DNA of 64,000 nt from Shimia litoralis. Lineage in GTDB: Bacteria > Pseudomonadota > Alphaproteobacteria > Rhodobacterales > Rhodobacteraceae. A program made the position numbers and the translations under genes. The notes beneath the pieces are model-generated. The model saw only the letters and a list, made by a program, of their open reading frames with translations. It ran no database searches and had not been told where the DNA came from. Shown one piece after another: positions 20,311-29,761 of this stretch. The number at the start of each line of letters is the position of its first letter. The stretch's first letter is position 1. The stretch lies in assembly GCF_005518135.1 (NCBI RefSeq), contig NZ_SULI01000006.1:62001-126000 (forward strand). The letters are read 5' to 3'.

Positions 20311-23049
20311 GTGAGCGACACCCCAGAAACGCCTGAAAACGAAGAACAAAACGTCCCTGAACGTATGGTTCATGACGGGCCCTCTGTGTCCATCGAAGAC
20401 GAGATGCGCACCTCATACCTTGATTATGCCATGAGCGTGATCGTCAGCCGTGCGATTCCCGACCTGCGAGATGGCCTGAAACCGGTGCACAGACGTATTC
20501 TTTACGCCATGCACGAGACTGGAAATACCCACGATAAATCTTATCGAAAGTCTGCCCGTCCGGTCGGCGATGTGATGGGTAAATATCACCCACATGGCGA
20601 CAGCGCGATCTATGATGCGTTGGTGCGTATGGCCCAAGATTTCTCCATGTCGCTGCCTTTGTTGGATGGTCAGGGCAACTTTGGCTCCATGGATGGCGAT
20701 AACCCCGCCGCGATGCGCTATACCGAAGTACGGATGGACAAACCTGCGGCTTTTGTTCTGGCCGACATCGAAAAAGACACTGTTGATTTCCAAGATAACT
20801 ATGACGGCAAAGATCGCGAACCCACCGTTCTGCCGGCACGGTTTCCGAACATGCTGGTCAATGGGGCTGGCGGTATCGCGGTCGGTATGGCGACAAATAT
20901 CCCGCCACATAACCTTGGCGAAGTTGTGGATGCCACGCTTGCCTTGATCGAAGATCCCGATTTGACCAGCGAGCAATTGATCGACTATGTGCCTGGCCCC
21001 GATTTCCCGACGGGTGGCATAATGCTGGGCCGGACTGGCGCACGCAAAGCCTATCTTGAAGGACGCGGCAGCGTCATTATTCGTTCGAAAACGCGCGTCG
21101 AAGAAATCCGCAAGGATCGCTATGCGATCGTCATTGATGAAATCCCCTATCAGGTGAACAAAGCATCGATGATCGAGAAAATCGCCGAACAGGTGCGCGA
21201 CAAAAAGGTCGAAGGCGTCGCCCACGTTCAGGATGAATCTGATCGGAATGGTGTCCGTGTTGTTGTTGAACTCAAGCGAGATGCGACCGCAGAAGTCGTG
21301 CTGAACCAATTGTTCCGCTTCACCCCGATGCAGACCTATTTCGGGTGTAATATGCTTGCGCTGAACGGTGGGCGTCCGGAGCAATTGACTCTGCGCCGGT
21401 TCCTGACCTCGTTCATCGATTTCCGCGAAGACGTGGTGGCACGTCGTACGGCGTATGAACTGCGCAAGGCGCGGGAACGCAGCCATATCTTGTGCGGCCT
21501 TGCGGTGGCTGTGACAAACATTGATGAAATCGTCACAACAATCCGTCAATCGCAAGACGCGGCAGAAGCCCGCCAAAAGCTGATGACACGGCGCTGGCCT
21601 GCCCAGCCAATCTTGCAATACATCGCCTTGATCGATGATCCGACCCATACGGCAAACGACGATGGCACCTATAACCTGTCCGAAACTCAGGCCCGTGCAA
21701 TTCTCGAACTGCGCCTTCAGCGTCTGACACAAATCGGTGTCAAAGAGGTCACCGACGAACTTGAAGAACTGGCAGGTAAGATCAAGGAATACCTCGAAAT
21801 TTTGGGATCACGTGATCGCATTATGGGGATCATCACCGACGAATTGAACGAAGTCCGCGAAAAATTTGCTGTGCCACGGCGCACCGAAATCGTCGACTGG
21901 TCCGGTGATATGGACGACGAAGACCTGATCGAACGTGAAGACATGGTCGTGACCGTGACATCCGGTGGATATATCAAGCGCACGCCGCTTGCCGATTTCC
22001 GCGCGCAAAAGCGTGGCGGCAAAGGCATCAGCGGCATGCAGACCAAAGAAGAAGACGTCGTGACCACTTTGTTTGTGGCCAATACCCACACGCAACTGTT
22101 GTTCTTTACGACCGAAGGCATGGTCTACAAACTCAAGACATGGCGTTTGCCACTTGGGGGGCGCACAGCCAAAGGCAAGGCCATTGTTAATATCCTGCCT
22201 ATTCCGACGGGTGTGTCGATTGCGGCCATCATGCCTGTGGATCGGGACGAAAAAGAGTGGAATGATCTTCAGGTTGTCTTTGCAACATCCGCAGGAACTG
22301 TGCGACGTAACCGTCTGTCAGACTTCACAAATGTGAAATCCAACGGCAAGATCGCCATGAAGTTCGAAGACGAGCACGCCAACACCACATTGATCAATGC
22401 ACGGATTTGTTCGGAGGACGAAGACGTCATGCTTGTGACCAATTCCGGTCGTGCGATCCGCTTCCCAACGACCGAGGTGCGGGTCTTTAACAGCCGCTCT
22501 TCGGTTGGTGTTCGCGGTGTGAAGCTGTCCGGTGACGATCACGTGGTGTCTATGTCTGTGATCCGGCACTTTGATGCCTCGTCCGATGAACGTGCCGCAT
22601 ATCTTAAAATGCGCCGCGCAGTTGCTGGTGCCACCGACGACGATGTCGTGGCAGACGAAGACGCCGATGCCAACGCAACAATCAGCCAAGAGCGGTATGC
22701 CGAAATGTCCGCCGCCGAAAACCTGATCCTGACAATTACATCGGGCGGTGCTGGCAAGCTAAGTTCGAGCCATGATTACCCTGTGCGTGGTCGCGGTGGC
22801 ATGGGTGTCGCCGCAATGGACAAGGCGATGCGTGGCGGACCGCTTGTGGCGTCATTCCCCGTCGAGATGGATGACCAAATCATGTTGGCCACCTCCAAAG
22901 GACAATCCATCCGGGTACCTGTGGATGGCATTTCCTTCCGCTCGCGCAGTGCGGGTGGCGTGAAAGTGTTCAACACCGGCAAAAACGAAGAGGTTGTGTC
23001 GGTGGCGTGGATTGCAGAACAGTCCGATGAGGAAGACGGCGAAGAATAA
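20311..23049 (+). CDS. gyrA: DNA gyrase subunit A
   Basis: The protein has 912 residues from GTG 20311. GyrA is the breakage-reunion subunit that introduces negative supercoils with GyrB. The catalytic Tyr is Tyr137 in MRYTEVRM. The quinolone-resistance region [17 protein letters not shown] keeps Ser98 and Asp102, equivalent to E. coli Ser83 and Asp87, so no common resistance change is seen. The gyrase-specific GyrA box is AQKRGGKG, followed by the six-bladed beta-pinwheel C-terminal domain. An acidic inter-blade segment (about residues 765-790) and an acidic tail are present. A strong terminator follows. Confidence 0.98.
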   Translation: MSDTPETPENEEQNVPERMVHDGPSVSIEDEMRTSYLDYAMSVIVSRAIPDLRDGLKPVHRRILYAMHETGNTHDKSYRKSARPVGDVMGKYHPHGDSAIYDALVRMAQDFSMSLPLLDGQGNFGSMDGDNPAAMRYTEVRMDKPAAFVLADIEKDTVDFQDNYDGKDREPTVLPARFPNMLVNGAGGIAVGMATNIPPHNLGEVVDATLALIEDPDLTSEQLIDYVPGPDFPTGGIMLGRTGARKAYLEGRGSVIIRSKTRVEEIRKDRYAIVIDEIPYQVNKASMIEKIAEQVRDKKVEGVAHVQDESDRNGVRVVVELKRDATAEVVLNQLFRFTPMQTYFGCNMLALNGGRPEQLTLRRFLTSFIDFREDVVARRTAYELRKARERSHILCGLAVAVTNIDEIVTTIRQSQDAAEARQKLMTRRWPAQPILQYIALIDDPTHTANDDGTYNLSETQARAILELRLQRLTQIGVKEVTDELEELAGKIKEYLEILGSRDRIMGIITDELNEVREKFAVPRRTEIVDWSGDMDDEDLIEREDMVVTVTSGGYIKRTPLADFRAQKRGGKGISGMQTKEEDVVTTLFVANTHTQLLFFTTEGMVYKLKTWRLPLGGRTAKGKAIVNILPIPTGVSIAAIMPVDRDEKEWNDLQVVFATSAGTVRRNRLSDFTNVKSNGKIAMKFEDEHANTTLINARICSEDEDVMLVTNSGRAIRFPTTEVRVFNSRSSVGVRGVKLSGDDHVVSMSVIRHFDASSDERAAYLKMRRAVAGATDDDVVADEDADANATISQERYAEMSAAENLILTITSGGAGKLSSSHDYPVRGRGGMGVAAMDKAMRGGPLVASFPVEMDDQIMLATSKGQSIRVPVDGISFRSRSAGGVKVFNTGKNEEVVSVAWIAEQSDEEDGEE

Positions 23050-23080
23050 GATCGCCATCCGCCTTACAGCCAAATAATTG

Positions 23081-23112
23081 AAAACGCCGCCCATATTGAG
23101 GCGGCGTTTTTT
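23081..23112 (+). terminator. Rho-independent terminator of gyrA
   Basis: AAAACGCCGCC (23081-23091) pairs with GGCGGCGTTTT (23100-23110) around an 8-base loop, and the T run continues to 23112. It could also stop minus-strand transcription from the carboxypeptidase side because of the A run. Confidence 0.9.
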
Positions 23113-23185
23113 ATGGCTGGGTGATGAAAAAATATGGCGCCCACCACAGACATGGAAGGCGCCAAATCATGCAAAAATCGATGGC

Positions 23186-24661
23186 TTACAAATCGTAAAG
23201 CGCGCCGAACTTCTGCTCCAGATAGTCCAACAACGGGTCAGGCGACGGCTGCATGCGGCTGGCATGGGCAATCGTCGCCTGCGGGGCTCGCAAGCCTCCG
23301 TATTGTTGCAGATTTTCCTTGAGCCATGTTGTGGCAGACGATGTGTCTCCTTTGCCCAAATCATCATCAAGGTTTGGGATATCTTCGCGCAGTGTCTGAT
23401 GCAGACAACCCGCATAGACATTCCCCAACGCATACGTCGGGAAATATCCAAACAGACCAACAGACCAATGCACGTCTTGCAAAACGCCATTCGACGGCTT
23501 GTCGACGGCATATCCGAAATCTGCCAGAAACCGGTCATTCCACGCGGCTTCCAAATCCCCAACCGCGAGATCCCCCGACATCAGGGCGCGTTCCAGATCA
23601 AAGCGCAGCATAATGTGCAGATTGTATTGCACTTCGTCGGCTTCGGTCCGGATATATCCGTTTTGCATACGATTCACGGTGCCATAAAACGCGTCCGCGC
23701 TTTCCGATCCAAAGTCGCCAAACATGTCGTTCATTTGGTCAAAAAGCCATCCGGTGAACGCCTTGGAACGGCCAAGCTGGTTTTCATAAATCCGGCTTTG
23801 GCTTTCGTGAACCCCCATGGAAACGCCTTGGCCAAGAGGTGTCAGCAAATACTCTGGGTTGATATTTTGCTCATAACACCCGTGGCCCACCTCGTGGATG
23901 GTCGAATAAAAACAGTTGAACGGATCGAAATCACTGGTGCGCGTGGTGATCCGTACATCTTGGCCCGACCCAGAGCTAAATGGATGAACCGCCTTGTCCA
24001 CACGTCCACTGGCCATGTCATACCCAAATGTGCGGGCCAACTGTCGCGTTAGTTTCATCTGCTTGTCGGCAGGAAACTGACCCGTCAGCGCCGCCGGCGC
24101 TGTTGCCTCAAGAACGGCAGCACGCAATGCCACAAGCCGGGGTCTCATGGCTTGGAACATGTCCTGTAATTCGCCTGCGGTCATTTCCGGTTCATAGTCG
24201 TCAATCATGGCGTCATAGACATCGGCCCCTTGCGCAAGCGCCTGACCTTCTTGACGTTTTAGATCCACGACCTCTTGCAACACAGGCAAAAAAGACTCGA
24301 CGTCTTCGTCTTCTCGCGCTTGTGCCCAAAGCCCTTGCGAACGGCTTGTCACTTTGGCAATTTGTGCGGCCAAATCTGACGGAACCTTGAGGCTGCGCGC
24401 ATAACTCTTGCGGATATGACGCATCTGCGCCTGCCCGACCTCGTCCAAGGTCGTATCTTTGATTTGATCCAGCCAGTCTGCGATCTTTGGATCGGTGCGG
24501 CGCGCGTGTAAAACCGTTTCCATCGCGGCCATTTCTTCGGCGCGCTGGCTCGCGGCCCCGCGTGGCATCATGGTTTCCTGATCCCAGCCCAAACGGCCAG
24601 CCACCTGCCCCAACGCCTCAGTGGTATGCTGAAACGCCATAAGCTCTTTATAGGCTGTCAT
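23186..24661 (-). CDS. M32-family metallocarboxypeptidase
   Basis: The protein has 491 residues. M32 carboxypeptidases (Taq type) are cytosolic metal-dependent exopeptidases that remove C-terminal amino acids. The zinc-binding motif HEVGH lies in FYSTIHEVGHGCYEQN (about residues 260-275), with the downstream MGVHESQSRIYEN supplying the third ligand. The N-terminus LMAFQHTTEALGQVAGRLGWDQETMMPRGA is typical in sense. Its start lies three bases from the heme A synthase stop, on the same strand, so the two are probably co-transcribed. Confidence 0.93.
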   Translation of the reverse strand: MTAYKELMAFQHTTEALGQVAGRLGWDQETMMPRGAASQRAEEMAAMETVLHARRTDPKIADWLDQIKDTTLDEVGQAQMRHIRKSYARSLKVPSDLAAQIAKVTSRSQGLWAQAREDEDVESFLPVLQEVVDLKRQEGQALAQGADVYDAMIDDYEPEMTAGELQDMFQAMRPRLVALRAAVLEATAPAALTGQFPADKQMKLTRQLARTFGYDMASGRVDKAVHPFSSGSGQDVRITTRTSDFDPFNCFYSTIHEVGHGCYEQNINPEYLLTPLGQGVSMGVHESQSRIYENQLGRSKAFTGWLFDQMNDMFGDFGSESADAFYGTVNRMQNGYIRTEADEVQYNLHIMLRFDLERALMSGDLAVGDLEAAWNDRFLADFGYAVDKPSNGVLQDVHWSVGLFGYFPTYALGNVYAGCLHQTLREDIPNLDDDLGKGDTSSATTWLKENLQQYGGLRAPQATIAHASRMQPSPDPLLDYLEQKFGALYDL

Positions 24662-24664
24662 GTC

Positions 24665-25810
24665 TTATCCTTCTCGTATGGAACGGGTCACAGGGAACTG
24701 TGACAAAAAACGGGCCCGCAAGATCAACACCCAAACGACGATCGCGGCGAACTGATGTACAATCGCAATATGCACCGGCGCAGCATACAAAACTGTGACA
24801 ATCCCTAACACGAGTTGTACGGCCACAATGGCCATTACGGAATTAAAGGCAAATTGTGTGCCTGTGTTGGCTGCCGCGCGCCCACGACGCCAGACGACCA
24901 CGGCGAAAATCACAAACAAATATCCCCAAATCCGGTGCACAAACTGAACCAGCCCGGGGTTTTCAAAAAAGTTCCGCCAAACAGGTTCGATCATAAAGGC
25001 ATCCGGTGGAAATATCTGCCCCGCCATCAACGGCCAATCGGTATAGGAACGCCCCGCATCTATGCCCGCCACCAAAGCGCCTAGCAAAATCTGGATAAAG
25101 GCCACATGCAAAAGCCCTGTGGAAAGCGAAAACAGCTTGGTGTCTTTACTACGACGGGCCTGCATCAGGTCACGTTCGGTACGGCCCAGCATAAAGATAT
25201 ACCAAGCAATAAAGCCCAAAATCACAAAGGCCAGCCCCAGATGGATGGCCAAACGATAAGACGCAACAGCCACCATACCTTCGCCAGATGTGACCCCCGA
25301 GGCCACCATCCACCAGCCGACAGCCCCTTGCACACCGCCAAGCGCGCCGATCCAAAGCAAACGCCCTGTCCAGCCCGTCGGAATTTGGCGTGCAGCCAGA
25401 AAGCCGAAAAACCCAAGCGCCCACACCAGACCAATCACGCGCCCGATTTGACGATGTCCCCATTCCCACCAGTAAATCTGTTTGAAGTCGGCCAGCGTCA
25501 TCCAGCGATTTTCGATCTGCCACTGGTCAATCTGTTTGTATTTGTCGAACTCAGAGACCCAGTCCGCTTGGGACATCGGGGGGATTGCACCAGTAACCGG
25601 GCGCCATTCCGTGATGGACAACCCGCTGTCGGTCAGGCGCGTCAGCCCCCCCACGGCAATCATCACCACAACCATTGCAAACAGGACCATCAACCACAGA
25701 AGCACCCCGCGACGGGCGCCGCGCGTGCCTTTGTCAATCATTCCGGCGGTTGGCGCTGGCGCAGCGCTCTGTTCGCTCACGTCCTCAAAAATACTGCGCT
25801 TTTGGCTCAT
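24665..25810 (-). CDS. ctaA: Heme A synthase (CtaA/Cox15)
   Basis: The protein has 381 residues with eight predicted membrane helices. It oxidises the C8 methyl group of heme O to give heme A for aa3-type cytochrome oxidase. Signatures are GGLTRLTDSGLSITEWRPVTGAIPP in sense (shortened: LTDSGLSITEWRPVTG), WEWGHRQIGRVIG, VHRIWGYLFVI and VHQFAAIVVW, which carry the four conserved His of the heme sites. A proline- and alanine-rich cytosolic N-terminus of about 30 residues precedes the first helix. No other cytochrome oxidase gene is in the window. Confidence 0.94.
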   Translation of the reverse strand: MSQKRSIFEDVSEQSAAPAPTAGMIDKGTRGARRGVLLWLMVLFAMVVVMIAVGGLTRLTDSGLSITEWRPVTGAIPPMSQADWVSEFDKYKQIDQWQIENRWMTLADFKQIYWWEWGHRQIGRVIGLVWALGFFGFLAARQIPTGWTGRLLWIGALGGVQGAVGWWMVASGVTSGEGMVAVASYRLAIHLGLAFVILGFIAWYIFMLGRTERDLMQARRSKDTKLFSLSTGLLHVAFIQILLGALVAGIDAGRSYTDWPLMAGQIFPPDAFMIEPVWRNFFENPGLVQFVHRIWGYLFVIFAVVVWRRGRAAANTGTQFAFNSVMAIVAVQLVLGIVTVLYAAPVHIAIVHQFAAIVVWVLILRARFLSQFPVTRSIREG

Positions 25811-25878
25811 AGGACACCTTTTGCTGTTGATGAAAGATTAGGCCGCAGCGGCGGGCCCTTCAAGGACATGATGTCAAA

Positions 25879-26625
25879 TTAGTCGTCGCGTTCTTTCCAA
25901 CGCACCATCTGCCGCATCATTCCGTGCAACATTTGCACATCCGCGCGCGTAAAGGTCATACGTGACCACATATTGCGCAGGTTGATCTTCATGCTTTCGG
26001 CTTTGGCCTCGGGGAAAAAGAAACCCGCCGTTTCCAGACGTTGTTCGTAATGATCCGCAAGCTTTTCAACCTCAAGGTTGCTTGCCCATTCTGCTTTGGC
26101 CATTTCCACACGTTCTGGCACGACATCTGCGGCCCCGCGACGCCACTCATAGGCCGTCAGCAGCACACATTGCGCCAAATTGAGTGACGCATATTCCGGA
26201 TTGACCGGCACATTGATAATCGCATTTGCCTTGGAAATATCGTCGTTTTCTAGTCCTGCACGTTCAGGGCCAAACATCACGGCGACTTTTTCCCCAGCGG
26301 CAATCTTTTCCCGCGCGACCTGCATCGCGCGCTCTGGTGTCATGACCGGCTTGGTCAGATCACGCGCCCGCGCCGTCGTGGCAAACACATAGGTGCAGTC
26401 GCTGAGCGCATCCGCCACAGAGCCACTGAGCTGTGCTTCATCCAAAAGCCGTCCCGCCCCAGAGGCCATCGCAACGGCCTTTTGGCTGGGCCACCCATCG
26501 CGGGGGCTGACAATCCGCATGCGATCCAACCCAAAGTTCCACATGGCACGGGCAGCCCCGCCAATGTTTTCCCCCATTTGCGGACGCACCAACACAAAAG
26601 ACGGCTGTGGCATATGACTTGGCAT
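25879..26625 (-). CDS. TrmJ-type RNA 2'-O-methyltransferase (SpoU/TrmH family)
   Basis: The protein has 248 residues from ATG 26625, which follows CAGGAG at good spacing; the open frame to 26697 is not supported. The trefoil-knot SAM-binding fold is recognised from FVLVRPQMGENIGGAARAMW in sense, VMFGPERAGLENDDI and SLNLAQCVLLTAYEW. TrmJ methylates the ribose at position 32 of several tRNAs; the helical C-terminal extension (about 165-248) supports TrmJ over the shorter SpoU enzymes. It lies upstream of ctaA on the same strand with a 68-base gap and is divergent from the TfoX-like gene. Confidence 0.88.
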   Translation of the reverse strand: MPSHMPQPSFVLVRPQMGENIGGAARAMWNFGLDRMRIVSPRDGWPSQKAVAMASGAGRLLDEAQLSGSVADALSDCTYVFATTARARDLTKPVMTPERAMQVAREKIAAGEKVAVMFGPERAGLENDDISKANAIINVPVNPEYASLNLAQCVLLTAYEWRRGAADVVPERVEMAKAEWASNLEVEKLADHYEQRLETAGFFFPEAKAESMKINLRNMWSRMTFTRADVQMLHGMMRQMVRWKERDD

Positions 26626-26757
26626 GCGTGGCTCCTGTAAAATCTGATTGCTGATATCGTCGCAGGCGCTGTGAAACAACCCGCCCGCCACTGTCATTCT
26701 TCAAAAACTGACTGTTCCAGCCTAGAGTGGGTCAACATGATACGAAAGGACAGCACA

Positions 26758-27087
26758 TTGGCCTATGATGAAGGGCTTGCGACCTTGATGCGCGACGACT
26801 TGGCCCAAACCCAAGGGATCATCGAAAAGAAGATGTTTGGCGGACTGTGTTTTATGCACTTTGGCAATATGTTGTGTGGGGTGCACAAGGGCGGCGGCAT
26901 GTACCGCGTCGGCAAAGCCAACGAGACCGCGGCCCTTGCCGTTGACGGGGTCAGCCCCTTGGCATTCACCGGAAAGCGCATGGGTGGCATGCTGGATGTC
27001 GATGATGATCTGATGGGTGATGATGACAGACGCGCACAATTGTTGGAATTGGCGCTGGATTTTGTTGGCAGTCTGCCTGCAAAGTAG
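26758..27087 (+). CDS. TfoX N-terminal domain protein
   Basis: The protein has 109 residues from TTG 26758. This start has AAGGA 7 bases upstream and gives the usual N-terminus (M)AYDEGLATLMRDDL; an ATG at 26737 would add seven residues with no such site. The TfoX_N fold is seen in KKMFGGLCFMHFGNMLCGVH and GGMYRVGKANETAAL. TfoX/Sxy controls competence in gammaproteobacteria, but single-domain proteins like this one are widespread and have no proven role. The C-terminal domain is absent, as is normal for this subgroup. Confidence 0.85.
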   Translation: MAYDEGLATLMRDDLAQTQGIIEKKMFGGLCFMHFGNMLCGVHKGGGMYRVGKANETAALAVDGVSPLAFTGKRMGGMLDVDDDLMGDDDRRAQLLELALDFVGSLPAK

Positions 27088-27143
27088 CCAAGCCCGTCAA
27101 ACCACGTTATAGCGGCGCAAACCCTGAATCACGGAGCCCGAAG

Positions 27144-27764
27144 ATGGCCGACACCGAGCACCCGCAAATCTATCTGATCACCCCGCCCGAGATCGAACTT
27201 AGCCGTTTTCCCGATCAATTGGCGGCCGTGCTGGATAGCACTGAAATTTCGTGTATCCGGCTTGCGCTGGCCACCCGCGACGAGGACCGGATTTCGCGCG
27301 CTGCAGATGCATTACGCGATGTGGCCCACACCCGCGATGTCGCGCTGGTGATTTCCGAACATCTTGTGCTGGCAGAACGTTTGGGGCTGGACGGCGTGCA
27401 TTTGTTGGATGGATCGCGATCTGTGCGCAAAACCCGCAAAGATCTTGGGGATGACGCCATTGTCGGCGCCTTTTGCAATGCCTCGCGCCATGATGGTATT
27501 TCTGCTGGCGAAGCCGGTGCAGATTATGTCAGCTTTGGTCCGGTCGGCAGCACCCCTTTGGGGGATGGTACCCTTGCCGACGCAGAGTTGTTTCAGTGGT
27601 GGTCCGAGATGATCGAAGTGCCGGTTGTCGCCGAAGGCGCGCTTGATCTGGATATCGTGCGCAAACTGGCGCCAATCACCGACTTTTTCGGCATCGGCGA
27701 TGAAATCTGGAATACCGAAGATCCAGTAGCCAAGTTGGCCGACTTTATGGCCGCCTCGCGCTAA
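27144..27764 (+). CDS. ThiE-like (thiamine phosphate synthase family) protein
   Basis: This 206-residue TIM-barrel protein is recognised from YLITPPEIELSRFPDQLAAVL, LVISEHLVLAERLGLDGVHL and GADYVSFGPVGSTPLGDG, which align with the ThiE substrate loops. The canonical GVHLGQxD and GPxFxTxTK motifs are altered (GVHLLDGS; GPVGSTPLGD), so the usual pyrophosphate- and Lys-dependent chemistry may be changed. No thiamine gene is close by. It may be a ThiE, a TenI-like protein or a paralogue with another role. The 3' end overlaps the convergent HupE gene by four bases. Confidence 0.75.
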   Translation: MADTEHPQIYLITPPEIELSRFPDQLAAVLDSTEISCIRLALATRDEDRISRAADALRDVAHTRDVALVISEHLVLAERLGLDGVHLLDGSRSVRKTRKDLGDDAIVGAFCNASRHDGISAGEAGADYVSFGPVGSTPLGDGTLADAELFQWWSEMIEVPVVAEGALDLDIVRKLAPITDFFGIGDEIWNTEDPVAKLADFMAASR

Positions 27765-28906
27765 AAAAACACACGCTCAAAAAACCAGTACGCGCCGACC
27801 ATCGCAATCCCGGCTGACATCGGGATCGCGATACGCGCGCGATACCACGGCTTGGCCCCAAACCAGTATCCCACGGTGGCAAACGCCAGCACAATGACGG
27901 TGAGTTGACCCAACTCTACCCCAACATTGAACCCAATCAGGGCAGGTATGAACTGATCAGCAGGCAGACCAAACTCGCCCAGCACCGACGCAAATCCAAG
28001 ACCGTGCAACAAGCCGAATCCAAACACGACAAACGGGCGCCAGCGGCTAAGCCCCTCGCCCAAAATATTTTCGACGGCGATATACACGATGGACGCCGCA
28101 ATCAGAGGTTCCACAATGCTTGCGGGCACCGACACCCAGCCCAACGCCCCCATCGCCAGTGTCACCGTATGGGCCAAGGTAAAGGCCGAGACTTGCCACA
28201 ACAACGTCCGCAGCTTGAGCGACAAAAAGAACAACCCCAACACGAACAGGATATGATCCAGTCCCTTGGGCAAGATATGGTCAAACCCCACAGGAACATA
28301 GCTTGCAAAGCTGGCCCAGGGCCCCAGCGCATCGCCGCCCTGTACGGTGATCGCAGGGCTTGAGTCCCCTCCGGCAAGATATCCGGTATACGGATCGTCA
28401 ACACCTTGCTGGCGCAAAATCAGAGCACCAAAGCCCTTGGGCCAAGACACCATGATATCTCTTGAACCAGAAGGTATCTGCGACATCAGAGTGATCCGCG
28501 ACAAACGGGGCAATTCAACATCCCCGGTCTCTGAAACAAGAATATCGCTGATTTCAAGCGCAAGCCTGCCGGATTGCGTCGAGATCACAATGCCATCTTC
28601 GAAAATCTGCCGCGCATCCCATAGTTGGCTTTTCAGCGCATCTTGGGACAAGGTACGCAATGTCACATAATCTGACGTGTCCGCCACCAGATCGGTATCG
28701 CTGACCTTATCCAGATCAATACCCGCCAAGAACACTTCGGCATTCACCCGAAGCTGGAGCGTGACCTGCCCGTCCACAACTGTCAGGTCCCCAATTGTCG
28801 GGTTGATCTCGTGGGCATTCGCGGGCACCGTGATCGCCATGCTCAGGCACGCAATCCAAAGCGCCAAACACCGCCTCAGCATAGTCCAAAAAGTGAGATG
28901 TGACAT
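27761..28906 (-). CDS. HupE/UreJ-family membrane protein
   Basis: The protein has 381 residues. A signal peptide (about 1-31, ending PANA) precedes an extracytoplasmic domain of about 170 residues and then six or seven membrane helices (about 195-378). The family signature is GLDHILFVLGLFFLSLK with a second His-rich helix, FTLAHTVTLAM, and a third, GLLHGLGFASVLGEFG. HupE/UreJ proteins are linked to nickel or cobalt supply; these long forms with an N-terminal domain are less well understood. Cleavage after PANA would leave a mature N-terminus His-Glu. The ATG is preceded by GGCGGAG and shares CATG with the divergent DUF4198 gene. Confidence 0.85.
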   Translation of the reverse strand: MSHLTFWTMLRRCLALWIACLSMAITVPANAHEINPTIGDLTVVDGQVTLQLRVNAEVFLAGIDLDKVSDTDLVADTSDYVTLRTLSQDALKSQLWDARQIFEDGIVISTQSGRLALEISDILVSETGDVELPRLSRITLMSQIPSGSRDIMVSWPKGFGALILRQQGVDDPYTGYLAGGDSSPAITVQGGDALGPWASFASYVPVGFDHILPKGLDHILFVLGLFFLSLKLRTLLWQVSAFTLAHTVTLAMGALGWVSVPASIVEPLIAASIVYIAVENILGEGLSRWRPFVVFGFGLLHGLGFASVLGEFGLPADQFIPALIGFNVGVELGQLTVIVLAFATVGYWFGAKPWYRARIAIPMSAGIAMVGAYWFFERVFF

Positions 28907-29714
28907 GACATTGCTCCGCCTGATGACCGTTTTGATAGCAGGCGCCTTTGCCGCGCCAGGTCTTGCGCACGAGTTTTGGATTGAACCACAAAATTTTCAA
29001 GTCGAAACCGGCGACCAGATCGTCGCAGACCTAAAAAACGGCCAGAATTTCAATGGATCGGCCTTTGCCTGGTTCGACAGTCGTAATCTGAGGTTTGACC
29101 AAATTCAGGCCGAGACAATCCGCCCCGTTAAGGGACGCGCAGGTGATATGCCCGCCGTTAAAATTGCGACTGACACGGCTGGATTGATGATTTTGGTGCA
29201 TGAAACAACCTTGCGCAAAGTGACCTATCGCAGCTGGGACACATTCGCCAGCTTTGCGCATCACAAGGGATATCGTGACATCGCAGCCCGCCATGCCGCC
29301 CGCAACCTGCCTGATGCGCCTTTTGACGAAGGGTATCGTCGATTGGTAAAATCCCTGATTGGCGTTGGCCACAGCCGCGGTCAGGATCGCAATACCGGAC
29401 TGGAGGTCGAGTTGATCGCGCTTGGCAATCCGTACACCGACTCCCTGCCCGACGGCTTGGACGTTCAGTTGCTGTATCAAAACAGCCCTCGCAGTGGCGC
29501 CCAGATCGAAATCTTTGACCAAGCTCCTGACGACACTGTTCAGACCAAAACCCTTATCACCAACTCGGATGGCATCGCCCGTATTCCCCTAAAACGCGGA
29601 CATCGGTATCTGGTGGATTCGGTGGTTTTGCGTCCTCCATCTGCGGCATTGGCCCAAGAGCACGACATTGTGTGGGAATCTTTGTGGGCTGCGCTCACGT
29701 TTCAACGACCATAA
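28905..29714 (+). CDS. DUF4198 domain-containing secreted protein
   Basis: The protein has 269 residues from ATG 28905. A signal peptide (about 1-21, ending PGLA) is followed by HEFWIEPQNFQVETGDQI, the usual start of DUF4198 proteins (periplasmic, Ig-like fold, often beside nickel, cobalt or copper transport genes). The rest shows FARHKGY-type and FDEGYRRLVKSL segments and a C-terminal beta-rich carboxypeptidase-regulatory-like region (LITNSDGIARIPLKRGHRYL). Its start codon overlaps that of the divergent HupE gene in one CATG, so each promoter must lie inside the other coding region. A metal-related role shared with HupE is inference. Confidence 0.82.
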   Translation: MTLLRLMTVLIAGAFAAPGLAHEFWIEPQNFQVETGDQIVADLKNGQNFNGSAFAWFDSRNLRFDQIQAETIRPVKGRAGDMPAVKIATDTAGLMILVHETTLRKVTYRSWDTFASFAHHKGYRDIAARHAARNLPDAPFDEGYRRLVKSLIGVGHSRGQDRNTGLEVELIALGNPYTDSLPDGLDVQLLYQNSPRSGAQIEIFDQAPDDTVQTKTLITNSDGIARIPLKRGHRYLVDSVVLRPPSAALAQEHDIVWESLWAALTFQRP

Positions 29715-29761
29715 CGCGTCATTGTCTTGCCAAGGTGCACGAGAACGGTCAGAACTCGGCT

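Noticed and set aside
20413-21732. Open frame of 439 codons on the minus strand opposite gyrA
   Set aside because: Fully antisense to conserved gyrA coding sequence; composition is that of a shadow frame and no domain is recognisable.
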